A model generated the notes under the pieces. It ran no database searches and was not told where the DNA came from. It was given only the letters and a program-made list of their open reading frames with translations. From Chamaea fasciata (taxonomy: Eukaryota; Chordata; Aves; Passeriformes; Sylviidae), in contig JARCOQ010000001.1 of the NCBI GenBank assembly GCA_029207755.1, positions 91,995,637 to 92,059,636 on the forward strand: a stretch of 64,000 bases of DNA. Reading direction: 5' to 3'. Each line of letters starts with the position of its first letter. The first letter of the stretch is position 1. The position numbers were made by a program, and so were the translations under genes. This document shows, piece by piece, positions 37,301 to 50,989 of this stretch.

Positions 37301-40300
37301 CAACAGTGCCGAATAAATGTGTAACTGTTAATGAATAGCTATTTCAAATATTTACAGGAGGCAAAAGAAAAGAAGATTGGCATCCAAGGCAGCTGTGCCC
37401 AGGGAGAGCTATTAAAAATAAACGTGATAAATGATGTTCAAGTGCTCGTAGAGCTGTCAAATATCAGAGGTACTCAAAGTGGAAAGTGTTTATACTCTAT
37501 GGCCATGCTGCTAGGCATTCTGGACAAGGATATTTTTTCCAAAAATTTTTGCAAAACTGACTTAGCAGATCAAAAGGGGAGAGAGGATCTAATGTAAAAC
37601 ATTCCAGAACCTTTAACTTTTCACTACATTAAAGTACACAAGTGCTTATTTGCTTTGTAGGTGAGAAATGAAATTGTTTTATACATTGAATTATTTCCAC
37701 ACAGAACCCATTTCTTTAGTCTTGATTTGTAATAAAAAACATTATGAGAATTTATGCTTGTAACAAAAGCCATTACTCATTTTTATGACTCTTTCAGTCT
37801 TCTGTATTAGTGGATGATAGTGGTGAAGATCCGTGAATGTTGCCCTGATTTTGTACACAACCTGCAAAATTGTATATACATAGTAAACTATGAACTTCAT
37901 ATCCTCTTGTACACAGAGACTTTTTCTCAGTAATCTAGAGGGTATTTTTATATAAATTTTTAATTCTGAGTTTAATGTATCAGATGACTGGAAACTTTTT
38001 AGCAGAGACATTTTATTTTTTCACTTAATTGTGAAAATAGTTTATCAGAAGCTGTCAGACTGGTGACAAAAACTTGATGCCGTATGTGCTGGAGATGTAC
38101 CAAGTGCAAAGGACATGAAAAGCATGTCATTACTTACAAGGTGCTCTAGTACCAATCACATTTTTTGTGTATGGGATAGAGCTTTGTTTCCTCTTGCAAT
38201 TTATTTTTCCCTTTTCAAAAATGAATTACAAAAAGTAATGGTAAAATACTAATCCCACTTTTCTTAGAAATAAGTTCTCATCCTGGTTTGAGGGTAAGCA
38301 AATATGGAGTACATGTAACTAATGTATCTGTACTGGAACACTGCAGCAGGCCCATGTGTTACAGTGACATGGATCTCTGTCTTGCATGTGCATAAACTCC
38401 TGTTCTTTAGCACTGAAATTCACTGTGGAATGAATATTGGCTCACCTGTCTGTACCCATTGTGGAGAACAGGCTAAATGGTGTCAGTTTTATATTTGGTG
38501 TCTTGAGCTTTGGCAGTGTTTCCTTGGATTGTGTCTGCTGTTGTCACAATGAAGAGGGAGAAGAAATTTGAAAGTATCTCATTCCTTAACCTGAAGACAC
38601 CTTCCTTGTTACGAAAATGACTTCATGGTTTCTTCAGAAAGTAAGTTTTAGCAAAATCTGCCAGATCTACTTTGTATCGAATTGTGGTAAGCAATGCAAT
38701 GATAGCAGAAAAAATGGGTCTTACCCAAGCCTGAAAGTTTTCCTCTTTTTTCAGATTTTATCTTCCCATGCAATAGCAGATGTTATATGCCATTTTAATA
38801 GACCCCTGCATAACAGCAGAGTTTCCTAAAATGATCAAAGGAGACAGCCAACTCTGGATCAGTTTCCTTCATATGGAGGCTTTGTAGATCACTGGCCATT
38901 GATTTGAAAGTTAACACAGTGTTAGATACTGAAATGATCGTAGCTGTCATGGCCCAGCTTCCTTTAAGTCACTTACAGTTAGGCATGCCTGTTGCTTGAT
39001 CACCTAAATGGATCTCCTGCTAGTTAAACTACTTCTGTTGTTTCAGGACTATAATGCCGTTCTGCATGGGGTGCAACCCCTGAGTCACTTTAGGACACTA
39101 ATGTGTAAATATCTCAAGTGAAATTTTGTGGTTGTACCATGAAAAGCAGACCTCATAAGTCTGAGAGACATTTTTTGTAAATTTTAAAGGGAAAACCTCA
39201 GTTGTCTTTGCCACCTTTGTGGTTTGAGCAAGCAGTTCTCATCTACCTAAATAATACTGCCCAGCTGGGAGCAAGAAGTGGCATTTGGGAGTAGAACAAG
39301 GTGTTCTCCCTAAACTAGATTTTTTTAAGGTTTGCTTTGCAGTTAGCTCATCAGAATTTAGACTGTTTAACCTTCTGTATCTGGTAAAACTGCAAAATTT
39401 CTGAATCCCCTGAGGAAAGGAATTTAATGGTTAAGGAAGTGAAGCTGTTTGAAGGGTTTGACATGTATATCAAAATAAAATTTGTTGTATATAGATAAAA
39501 TATATATGATTTTTTGGTCTCTATGAATAATGTTCTGGAGGGCAGGAAAATCCAGTTGCCTTTTTTTTTCCCCAATTCCTTTCTGGCTGCACAGTAGGAA
39601 TCCCGCTCGTAATGCCTAGGCCTTTTCATTGTCTTTGGATAAACAGTAAGCTGACATACTTTTCGAACAAGAATTGAACATTAGTAATAGCGCTTTTTTA
39701 AAGCAATTAATTTTTAACCTTCAGGTTCTTAATGAAAGAAAGCAACAAAAACTCATAGCAGTCATTTAACAGAGATCTATCTAATGCAAGTACTATGTAA
39801 TGCTCACCAAATAGTAAAGCTTACCTTTATGCATTTAAACTAAAATTTGTGTGGGCCGCATTATTGATACAAGCTAATGTTATATTAGTATGTGACTCTC
39901 CTTCCGCTGTGCTCAGTATTGTTCTTTAAACACAGATGACATGAACAGAATTTTGTTAGAACATATTTTATCATAGCAAAGCTTTAATATATAGAGCTTC
40001 TAAGTAGGGGAACATGAAAGAAGAAGGGTTAATGAAGTGTTCAAGGAAGTTCAGTTTCATTACCATTTTTGCTCAGAAACTATGGGGTTTTTATAAAGGC
40101 CTTATAGTTAATCCATGAAGGTATATTTCATAGATTTCACTGGAAATACATGTACGTGCAGACTGCTTCAGTAATTACTGACAGTAAATGTAGATGTAAA
40201 TATTAAGTGCATTCAAACACTGGAAGGGTGTAGCAGACATACATTTTATTCTTTAGTACTTTCCAGTTTCTGCACACAGAGTAGATTATTCTGTCTTCTG

Positions 40301-41399
40301 TACAAGAAGCTTCTTATCATTCTTGGGTGTAGAAAGGAGAGAGATTCAGATGGCGTGTCTGGACAAAATTTACAACATCATGGGAGTGACTTATTTGGGC
40401 ATGTCTGCTCCAGCTCACCCCACCATACCCCCTACTGAAAACAGTGAACATTATCTAGGATAGTGTGTCACATCTGCCACAGGCAGATCCAGCTAAGCTG
40501 ACTTCAGTAAAACTACCCAGGGCACTTGTGTAAAAGTAATTACTGTTGCCCTGCACCAGATTTTCTGCTGTGCAGAGTACTCTCTATTCTTTTTACCATT
40601 CCGTTTCTTTTTCCTTCTTTGTAAATATGCTAGTAGCTGCATCCGGCCATATTTTTCCCAGGCTGCGGCAATGAGAGAGAATAGTAGTGTTGCAGAAAAC
40701 CCTTAGTATCCTGAACAGAGGCAGAGAAGGAAATAAAACTAGCATTAATTTCTCTGGTGCTGTCCTTTCCAAAATCTGAGGAGTGCTAACTGGATGACTT
40801 GAAGATGCAGGGAGGTGAAACTTCAGCTACTCACCTTCCACTGTTAAGTGGAAAGTTTTTTGCAAACACAGGGATAGAAATTTTACGGGAGGTTTAATCA
40901 ACCATGTACCATGAGAATTTGAATAAGGAGGTGTAGGCAAGTGGATTTTTTTTCTAATGCTTTCTTAGAGCACAGTATGAAGTTCTTTTCTGAAGAAGAG
41001 GAAATAAAATATAATATATAAAGGATGTCTGGTCCTTTAAGTATTCCAAGCAATAAAGGTGTCATAAAACAAATAACATTTTTAAATTTCTAGTCCACTG
41101 TAACAAAATATCTCTTCAGAGTAAATAATAAAATGAAACTTCTCTAAGGATATTAAAGTCCTTTTCATGCTCGGTTATTACAAACTGCAATATCTTTCAC
41201 TGTAACTTAATTTTTAAAGTACCTAAGTCAGTATTAAAATGTTAAGACATGGATAATTTTAAAGGTTACAGGAGTTTTACTTAAGTGTAAGTAAGTTAGA
41301 GCTGTGAAGATTTAATTTTTTTGCCAGCCCTGTCCCCACTACGAATCTTGCTTTATAAAGCGTTGTGCTCCATTCTTACATGCGTTTTAATGCATTTAA

Positions 41400-41900
41400 A
41401 AAAAAAAATATTTAATTATTTTAATTTGCATATTGGGCTTGCAAAGTCTCCTTAAGTTGTTTCATTTCTCCAGCTGTTCCTAAATAGCCATTGTGCTGAT
41501 CAAGCACTTGCTTCAGTATGTCCTTGATAAAATTAATGAAAGCATCTGTAGAAGCAGCGACAGCAGCTGCAATGCCTTATGGAAGCCAACTTCTGCTTAA
41601 CATTCTGATAAAATAAATAGTTTTGTACTTGTGCTGGAAGCTAATGCTGGCTGGCTTATTTACAGCATAAAAAAAGTTGCACCTGCCACAGCTAGACCAA
41701 GCACTGAGGCTCGCTGATTACATGTTCTTGTTAGTGTCATTGTTATTGGTAAAATGGGAGTGATGTCATCCTTATCAAACCCTACTGGCACCCTACAGAG
41801 TGACAAATAATTTGCCCACTGCTGTTTATCAGCATGGGCCTTGTTTTAGAAGTGACGAGAGTGCCGAATTTTCACAGTTGAATGCTGTACAACTGCAGAG
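41400..41900. promoter_or_regulatory. Candidate conserved non-coding block
   Basis: Starts with TTTAATTATTTTAATTTGCA and includes an exact POU octamer ATTTGCAT (41424-41431), AATTAATGA (41531-41539) and an E-box CAGCTG (41564-41569). Further on come non-repetitive stretches such as TGGCTGGCTTATTTACAGC and CGCTGATTACATG. The clustering of POU, homeodomain and E-box words fits a neural or endocrine enhancer. This is inference; the motifs alone are common. Confidence 0.3.
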
Positions 41901-43400
41901 GTATATGAAAATGAAATGGATTGATACTTGTAATCAGTGTGCATAGTGATGGTTAAGGTGTAATGAAACATAAGTGCACATTTAGGGTAATTATATGTCT
42001 ACCAGGTGGGGCCCTGGGGCTTTGCCTGTATAGAAACCGCTTGAGGTGGCAGATATGCAGGAAGAAGTACTGCAGCACCATCTGCTTTTTTTCACATTTC
42101 CTCATTAATTCTTCTATCCCCCAAGCCTGGGCTGCACGGACTTGGAGCAGCCCTTGGTCTGTTCAGTATCACATTTCCTTCTAGCTGGGTGTAGGCCCAA
42201 ACACTGGAGTGGATGTGATGCGAAGCAGCAGCTCTTGTGAGTCGAATGTATTAATACAGCCTTCTGGAGCTTGCTGAGACATCTGTTGCATTCTTCTTAA
42301 ACCTTCTCTCAAAATGGCTTGTAGGAAAATGTGCTCTTGTTATATTTTAAGGCAGTGTCTAATACTCCAAGGCTTTGTGCATATATGGGTTGTCTATACT
42401 GAAATGTATATGTCTTAAATAGGTGATGAAAAATACTAAGAATTCCTCCAGACAGGCATCTGTGTTTTCTGTTCATTGGAGTGGAAATCTGTAAGCCTTA
42501 CATTACTTGCATTTCTCTTAAGTAAATAATGGGAATAAATGGTTGTTAGTTGAAAACACTACAAGTGTCTTTTGCTCCTTGGAATCACTGTGCAGAGTAA
42601 GAAATGAGAACTGCCATTCATTTGTGGTAATTGCTAGGGGAAATGGGGATGTGTATTTTCAAATTTAAAAAGGGAAAGAGAGCTTGGTGCCTCCAAAGGC
42701 ACTGTTCACATGAAAACACCAAATGTTCCAAGTGTGATAGATATGCCACACATGCAGCTTGGCTGCAGTTGCAGGTAAAGAAGGTTTAATGTATATCAGA
42801 TGCCTTCTGTTCATCTGTACTTGGGAAGCTGATCTGTGCTTGTGCTTTCACTTGCCTGAGATGTGCAGTGTTCTCAAAGCAGTTACTGGACTGAGGGCCA
42901 TAGTCAGATTGTATTATTGTGAAATACTTTATACTTGATATAGCTTTTCTATTTTAATGCATCTTTTCTACATATATGACATTTTGATTAATCTCACTTT
43001 TCCTCACTGAATATAGGTAATTATATAATTTTGCACTGTTTGTTCTCTAATAAAAAAAAAAAGAACATTGCTGGATCTGCTTTTAAAAAATTTTAATAGT
43101 GTACCCTAGGATGAGGCTCATACTTGATGTAACTGCAGGGAAGTCAGTGGAGAAATACCTTGGATGAGTTTCACCCAGGTTTTGTTAAAGCATCCATCCT
43201 TTAACTGGAGCCTGACCTGTTACGGTATTTAAAAAAAATGAAAAAGGAAATTATTTTTCTGGATATAAAAAGAATTCTGAATGTCTGAGTTAAGTCTTGA
43301 TACCTGTTTAGTTTAAGTAAGCAAACAAACCCAGATTTTGAAAGTTCATGCTGATTTGTGCAAGCTAATGCTGATTTACTAGGTAAATACTAAAAACCAA

Positions 43401-43490
43401 AAAACCCCCCAAAGAACCCCCCACCCCCCCACAAACAAAAAAACCCCCAAACAAACAAAAAACCAAAACAAACAAAAACCCCAACAAAGC
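43401..43490. repeat. A/C-rich low-complexity block with G-quadruplex potential on the minus strand
   Basis: C runs of 6, 6, 7 and 5 lie at 43405-43410, 43417-43422, 43424-43430 and 43444-43448, separated by A-rich linkers. Repeats of CAAA and AAAACC follow to about 43490. The four close C runs mean four G runs on the minus strand, enough for an intramolecular G-quadruplex. Confidence 0.85.
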
Positions 43491-46400
43491 ACATCCTAAA
43501 CCAATTACTCTAGTGAGAGAAACTATGGAAATTTTAAATGTAAGTATGTGTAGAAGCAGAATGATACACATACGGAGAGCATAAAAGTTTAGTCACTGCA
43601 AACTTTGAATGAAAAAAGTATTTATGGAGGACAAAGCCATTCAAATTTATCAGTTTGACAAAAGCCAGTCAGTTCTGAACATTATTAAGCCCTTATGTCA
43701 CTTCTGGAAACCCCTGCAGAATGAAAGCATGAGTGATCCATTTTTTAGAAGTAACTTGGTGGCAATCCTTTATCAGGGGAATGCATCAACATCTCATGGC
43801 CTGGTGGATAAATTACCTCTGCAGCCTGTGACCTGAGAGGCTGTACAACTCTTGGATGTGCTGCTCTTAGTATACTTAAAATAGTTCTTTTGATTAGAAT
43901 ACTGGAGTATTCTGTTTATCCCATTGAACTTACTAAAGTAGAACACTTTGTAATACTCAAGGGAAACAAGGAAGGTTCAGGGTTTTTTTGTTGTGCTACC
44001 ACATATATTATTTTTTCTCTCTCTTCAGGGTGTGGGGTCCAAGAAGATTCTTTTGATCTTCTCCAACAGTGACCATAAGACAGATACCATGTTTTCATGA
44101 ATCAGTCATTTTAAATGGCTGTTGGATTTGGTGATACTTCAGTGTACAGGTGTCTACCACACAAACTTGCAGAAACTCTGTAGTCCACTTACCCACTTGT
44201 CTGTATTGTTATGCTGTTGATGATCATAACCTCAGAGACAAAGAACAATTTTGGCTTTTTAACTGTCTCCATAAGCTACCTTTAGAATTTAATTTTAATG
44301 CCTGATGTGGACTTGGTGTTCAGTTAGCTTTTCTTCCTTCCTTCTGCCCGTTTCATACATGGTGAGAAAGGCAAAAGTGCATTCAGTTTGGGAACTTAAA
44401 CCAAGGAGTATTTTGATTTCGGAGTTGGGGGTGAGATTTTTAATCAGCATTTAAAATGTAAAACGTTTTGATTTGTGTTGTTTTGGATTTTAGTGTTTGT
44501 TTTTTGGTTTTTTTAAGAAAGCTTTGCTGGTGAAATGCTCACCACAGGCAAGAAATATCTAAAGTGTTTCTGTCCTAAATTATGGGAAGTTCAGTTTTGG
44601 ACAGAGAGGGGGAGGGAAATAGCAGCCTTCTTTTTTCAGACAAGACCTTAGTTTGCAAGATTTTAGTATATACGTATTGTTTGTCTTTTAAATGCAGTTT
44701 CTACCTCAATCATCTGTCATTCTTGCCTTCATCTCTCTCTTGAGAAAAAGAGCTTATTTTGTCCTTGCAGGCATAAACCTCTGGAACTGTTTCTGTTGGC
44801 CTTGGTTTGTGATGTGAGGTGGCAACTGTCAGTAGCAATGGCATTTCCAAGTTAAATGGAAGCAGCAGCTCTTGAACTCCAGGGATCTCTCTTCTCCTTC
44901 TCCATCCTCCAAAGTATACATGCTGTGTTTTTAAAGATCAAGATGAAGCCTTTAATTCTATAGCAGCTGATGAAAGAGCCAACAAAAACAAGCAAACAAA
45001 CAAACTGAAACAAAGCATGGCTTCAAAACATAGTTGATTCTGGCAAGCTTCTAGATTGGACTATTATGGCTTTCACTCATATTATTTGTATTCTTAGGAC
45101 AAAAATAGCTGTTACATTGAAACCTTTCAGCATAAAAAACTTAGCTTTTATACAGCAAGAGAAAGGAGATTTATTTTTGCTTAGAATCTGTAAGGGTCAT
45201 CATGACTAAAGTATCCCCGTTACTGTGCAGTTTCTCTGTATGACTAACAGCTCAATTGCTTTAAATACTTGATGTAATTACTGAAAAACTTACAATAGAT
45301 TTATTTATATTTGTTTGACAATATATTTAAAGTTTTCTGTCTTCAGTGGAGCAATTGTATGAGAAGTGCAGATAAAGCTCATGAAATGATCTGACAATAA
45401 GAAGTGAAGCCATTGCCATCCACTAATGCAGAGAACAAAGAACTGCAAAGGTGATGTTCAGCGTGAAACATGGGTCTCTTGATTTTTAGTTGGACACAAA
45501 AACCTGATGAACTGCTGGGGTATGCTGTCCTTTAAACCTGCTCTGAGCAGCAGCAAAAGATGAGAGAAGTTATGATGCCAAGTTAGTGGGAGGAAAGGTA
45601 TGTTTGGGAACAAGAAGGGGAATGGACACTGCTACACGCATCATGACGATAGAGTATGATGAGTTTCTCCAGCCCCTGAGCAATGCATAACCTTGTGTTC
45701 ACTGTTTTTATTCTGGAATTCCATACTGAGATGTTTGATATTTTGGCAAGAAAGAAGGGTAGATGTTACTTATGCCTGCCTGGTTTTCTGGATCTTGGCA
45801 ATATGAAAAGTGCTTACTTCACAATAAAACACACAATAAACTCTTTAAATTATGAAATACTGGTTTTATATAGAATTACATTTGCTGGATATATTTCTGT
45901 AATGGAACAAGTAAAAGCTCTGTGCCTGAATAGATGCAAAATGCGATTCTGTCTTCTCCTCATACTTCTTTTGAATAAGCATTTTCAAATTCTTCTGTTG
46001 ACTTTCTGTTTTCCTGATAACCTTAAGTTGACACCTGTCATGATGTCAAAGCTGACTCCTATACTTTAGAGTAACAGTTAATTTTTAAAAATTATACTAG
46101 TAATCAATTTTAATAATAGGTTTTAATTCACAACTCTCAAATTATAATATTTAAAGGTGTGTGGGACTATTAGCATGCCAGAATTGCTTGTGTGTTAGAT
46201 GAAATTAATTTAATTCTGAACATGTTCCATATGAATGTAATGTAATTAGTTGAGATGGATTAGTTAGTATATGAAGTATGGAGTATGAGCAGTTTTAAAC
46301 CAGAAGAGGGCAGCAACGATGTAAAAAAAAAAAATTGGCTCAATTAGCTTCCTTTTTCTTTTTTGCCAGTAAGTCACATGTATGTGCTCTGCTAATTTCT

Positions 46401-48839
46401 TGGACAGACTATAAGATTAAAGCAGCTTGAAAAAAAGTCTGTTAATACCATTGCAGTGGTTATTATTTCAGTTTTATTTCTTTGAACAGCTTCATCCTGC
46501 CAAAAGGTATTAACTTGAAGAGTACATGTAGAGGACCTGCTGACTTCTTTTCTCTAACAGACATTTCCAATATGAAATTTTAATTTATGATGTTTCTGTG
46601 GTGATTTCTGATTTTACTATGTCTGTCCTTAGATGACTGAGAATAAAATCTTTCATTTCTACTTGTCACAGTCATACTTTTGGTCTACATGTTGTAAGCA
46701 GTAAGATATGCTGGTCAAATATGTTGTGTGGTACTTTCACAACTTTACTGTAATCAGAACATGACTGTATTGCAGAAATGTATCAGAGTATATAAAACAG
46801 TATTAGGTACTTGTGTGTAGAGTGGGGCCTTATTAAATGTGAGATGGTTCCTAGGTATTCAGGACTAAAATTTACTTGATTCTTTCTGATGATGCATTGG
46901 TTATAGGATGAAAAAAATTTGTCTTCTTTTCGGAGTATGATCTAAGAGGTAGTGTAAGGGGAGAGGAGTAGTTTCAATTTGTATTCCATACATGCAGGAA
47001 AGTAGGTCTGTTGAGGAACGTGATGTCCTACATATTATAGAGTAAGCTACTCCTTGGCACTCAAAAGTGCTGATACAGTTTTGTGACTGAGGGTGAAGAG
47101 GAGATGGACAAACAAGTGTGCATTGCTTATTTTGGTGCTGAGAGAACATCTAAAGAATAACTGGAGTTATTTTTGTGGCATTAGCAATGTGTGGGTACTA
47201 ATAGTTATGAAAATGCACATCTTGTGTACAGTTAATTGATAGTTGGAAATGTAAGGTTTGAACCTCCTTTTTTCCCAGAGCTCATCCAGATGGGAAAGAA
47301 TAACAAAAAGCTTTTCAAGGGTCCACACTGTAGTCTGCGAGAATAAACTCAAATGTTCACATGCTACAAAAGATCTGGAATACACAGAGAGTGTTGCTTC
47401 ACTGTCTGGGGAAAAATTAGCATTTTATTTGTATTAGCTGCTTCTGTTCTGGTTTTAGAAGCTGACTCATTGTCTGAACACACTAGAGGGCTTCTCCTAA
47501 TACTTAAATTTTAAAACTAGTCTGTGTGGTGATTAGTATCCTTAATAGTTTCCTTAATGTGGTACACATTGCATGCTAACATGCCATCATTAAATAGTAC
47601 TGTGCATCAAGGTTGCTATTGGGTATGCCCACTGGAAGAAGTACAAACTTATTCTTCCATTGTTTTGGTACATGAAATTATCTGAGCTGCGTCCTGGCTA
47701 GACTGTCTTAGTCCTGTGTCAATCTTGACTAAGACATGATTAAGAGGAAATTTAGAAATCAAGAAATCTTTGAAGATGTTATGATGACAGCATTGTTTAA
47801 GAATACCTGGGCTGTCTAAGTCATTCTTGTGATTACTTCTGGGGAATTTCTGGTTCCAGATTTCCTATGCAGACAAGGCTGTAGAAGGCAGAAATATGTG
47901 CTAGTATGGCACATAAACTCCTCCCAGTGGGCAGTCCTCTCCTCCCCCCAGGTACACACTAAAGATGGAATAATTTAATATTAACCATAATGTATGGACA
48001 GTAAGACAAACTGGGCACTAGTACAAGGAAATACTGAGTGGCTGAAGTCTTATATATTACTACATGCCAAAGGCATGAATTCTTTTTAAAAGACCTATCC
48101 GTAAGTATGTCTTGCAGCTTTTAATTAAATCCTGCAAAATTGCTGCAAGTCTTTAATGTTTGTACTGTTCTCTGAATCTTGCTCTTCCACTTTAAGTAGT
48201 GGGTTTTTTTGGTTTGGTGTTTTTTTTTTAATATACAGCACAAGAAATTCAGCAAGTTGAATTTTTTGCCATTATATGAATGTGTAAAGGAAAGATAATG
48301 TTGATAGACTTCATCTGATGCTGTGGATTTCAGTCTTAAAGATGCATTTATATGACTTCACTGTGTAATTGAGCTTGTTTTGGCTTGATGTGCATAAGTC
48401 TATCTTGCAGAGTTCTTCAAGCTTTTTGTCAAACTGACAGAAAATGCCACAAGAAAGCAGGCTTTCAAACACAGTGAAAGTTATTTACCATGGTTTCATT
48501 TTTTAAAATTACATAGTTTGTTCCAAGAGAATTGCTTCCTGGCTTCTCTTAGTATACTATGCATTTAGGTTACCTATGCAAGATGTGTAGGAATTAAGAA
48601 CTAAAACCCAGTCTCCATTGACTATAAAGGTAAATAATCTTCTTATTTAGACATCTAAGTGAGATACTTCAAATAAATGTGAATCCATGTGTTTTCCCCA
48701 AAGTATTCAGAAAATTCTCATGCAGGATTTATAGATGAAAATAAGCATGACACTACCTTCATAGCATCTTGCCAGACTTCTAATAACCCCTGAGGTGATT
48801 CATGTTTTCCTATGTGGAAGCTGGGAGAATTTTATTTCC

Positions 48840-48925
48840 TAGAATCATTGCAGGGTTGAGGCTGAAGGCACCTCTGGATACTCTTTGGTCCCAATCTCCT
48901 GCTTAGGCAGGGACAGATTTTTGAA
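48840..48925 (-). mobile_element. Short decayed CR1 3' end, antisense
   Basis: AGAATCATTGCAGGGTTGAG, then GAAGGCACCTCTGGA, TGGTCCCAATCTCCTGCT and AGGCAGGGACAG follow the reverse complement of a CR1 3' end (AGAATCAT, GGGTTGGAAGGGACCTCTGG, TCCAA, CCTGC). Only about 85 bp are recognisable and the decay is heavy. Confidence 0.65.
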
Positions 48926-50120
48926 GGTCTTTCCATTAAGGGATCTTTTCATTGTCAGCTGGTTTAATCTAAGGGGTGTTGTAGCTCTTTACCTGCAGTG
49001 CAAGCTGCAAAGCATGTTAACTTGTCCAGTCAGAAAGAGGTACCTGGTAAGATATACCTCCCACACTCCTGGCCAATTTACTAATAGAAATGTATAAATT
49101 ACAGTTAATTTGATATTATAAAGTGAGGGGAGTTTCTTTATCTTGTATTATGATATACTCTTAAGGAGAGAATCTATGTTACTACTATGTAAATGCATAA
49201 ATGTAAACCAAATTTACATAATCTGATTTTTAGAAACTTTCTTTTTCTAATTGGATTACTGATTGCAATAATTCAGGTTTAATTGCAAGATTTACTTATG
49301 GGTTTCTGTTCAAGTATTGTATTTCTTGTTTTCATAGTTTCTGTGTGAAATATTGTTGGTCACTTGGAGCATCTTTTCCTGTTTTCACTGCAGTAATGGA
49401 AAAGTTTCAGTTTATCATTTAAAGGAATCTGTGACAACGATATTCTGGTCCTATCAGCTGCTTTTGGTAACTTAGCCATTCAGAATTGTTCATGTAATTG
49501 TTGGAACCGTGCTGCAACTCATATAAGTGCTGAACCTTATTTTAAATGCTTCAAGAAGTTGGCTTGCTGATTTTGTCTTACTACTGACTACACTGTTTGA
49601 GCTAAGGTATGTACTTGAACAAGGTAACTTTCATATCTTTAACACCATGATGTAAAAGCTCTCTCCTTGGGATTTTAGTGGTTTTATGTAAGGTTTGATT
49701 CTTCTAACAGTAAAAGTCTTTCAATGTGCTTAAGTGAGCTTTATTTACTTTTTAGTGTTTTTGTGCTTCCACATGTTTTTTCTTGTTTTTCTCTTAATAG
49801 CATTTAGAGTTAGGTTTTTTTGTTTGTTTTTTTTTTTTGGTCCCTATGGATGAATTCTTTATGGAATGATGTATGTGTGTCATTTGTGCCAGGGACTAGT
49901 TGAAATGGGTGCATTTTATAATTAAATATATCTGGGAATTTGGTCAAATGCACTGCAGTGTGGTCTGGGTTTACCATCTCTCCTTACCACTTTGTTCAAA
50001 TGTTTTTCAGACAATGTGTGCTGCTCAACCTCCAGGTATAAGCAGTTACCGCTCCCTCTTCTTTGTAGAGCTCATGGTGTTAAGGGTGAATACCCACCTT
50101 TTTTGATTTAAATCCATCAG

Positions 50121-50173
50121 CTTTTTTCTTTGTTCCTTTCCCCTCCCCCCTCGCCCCCCCTTTCTTTCCCTCT
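50121..50173. repeat. Pyrimidine-rich tract
   Basis: About 50 bp of C and T broken only by isolated G (CTTTTTTCTTTG, TTCCTTTCCCCTCCCCCC, TCGCCCCCCC, TTTCTTTCCCTC). Triplex-prone; no exon follows. Confidence 0.85.
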
Positions 50174-50989
50174 GGTGGTGGAAGGGAAAGATATTAGGTC
50201 AAAGGACCTTGGGTTCTCTTTCTTAATCTGGAGATACTTGCTCTGTGATTCCCCTGTAGAAGAGCAGACGGCTTTGTTCAGTTACCTGCTCAAGAAAAAA
50301 AACCTCATGGACTTTCAGGCAAACAAAATTGGTCAGAGCTGTATGTGAAATAATTTTAGTTCATTAAATGACATTTATGAAAACAACATCCCATGGAGCT
50401 GTATAAAAGTAGCACCTGTGGCCATCATGTCTGGTTTGGATTTTTGTTGTTGGTTTTGTTGTTTTGTTTTCTTTTCTCCTCTCCTTTCTATGTTGCCTTA
50501 GTCCTGCACCTTTGTAGTATTTAGGCCTGGTTGTTAAATTCCCAGTTTTGACAAGTCCTCCGCGTTTCTGGTTTACTTGTGAAAGAGGAAGACAATCTTT
50601 CAGTTCTGCTCAGCAAGGACTCTTGACTATGGCTGGCTGGAAAATGTTTAAAAGTGTTGTTGGCTGTAACATACCATTGCCGGTAATACTTCATGTAGCA
50701 AGAACTGCATGTGACAGTGCATTAGAGGGGCACCAAAATGTGCACAACACAGTGATGATTGAATAGCTGGCTTGGAATGAGGAGTGGTGACATCTCCAGC
50801 CCTCTGTCTGTTGCACCTAAATTATTATTATTTTTCCTTGAGAACTTGTTCCAAAAATTGTGCTCACTGTGCGATTTGGGCATAGTAAAGCGAAAAACCT
50901 TCTGTGGTTTTTAAGATCGAGCCAAAGGAAATGTTTGAGCACCAGCAGCTGGCTTTTCCTTCCCTCAGCCAGAGTGATGATTCTCTGAG

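Larger units (their letters stand above)
31381..48839. other. Long intronic stretch with candidate regulatory blocks
   Basis: About 17 kb without a recognised exon or transposon. It contains several blocks with conserved-element texture (32480-32720, 36790-37300, 41400-41900), a pyrimidine-rich tract at 33805-33885, a T16 run (35339-35354) and an A/C-rich G-quadruplex-prone block (43401-43490). Open frames up to 128 codons (45683-46069) look like chance. Confidence 0.55.

Noticed and set aside
45683..46069. 128-codon open frame on the + strand
   Set aside because: Hydrophobic, random-looking translation without a known family; no flanking splice sites of note.
46218..46227. GAACATGTTC, a p53-type half-site
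   Set aside because: Single half-site without a nearby partner; expected by chance in a window this size.
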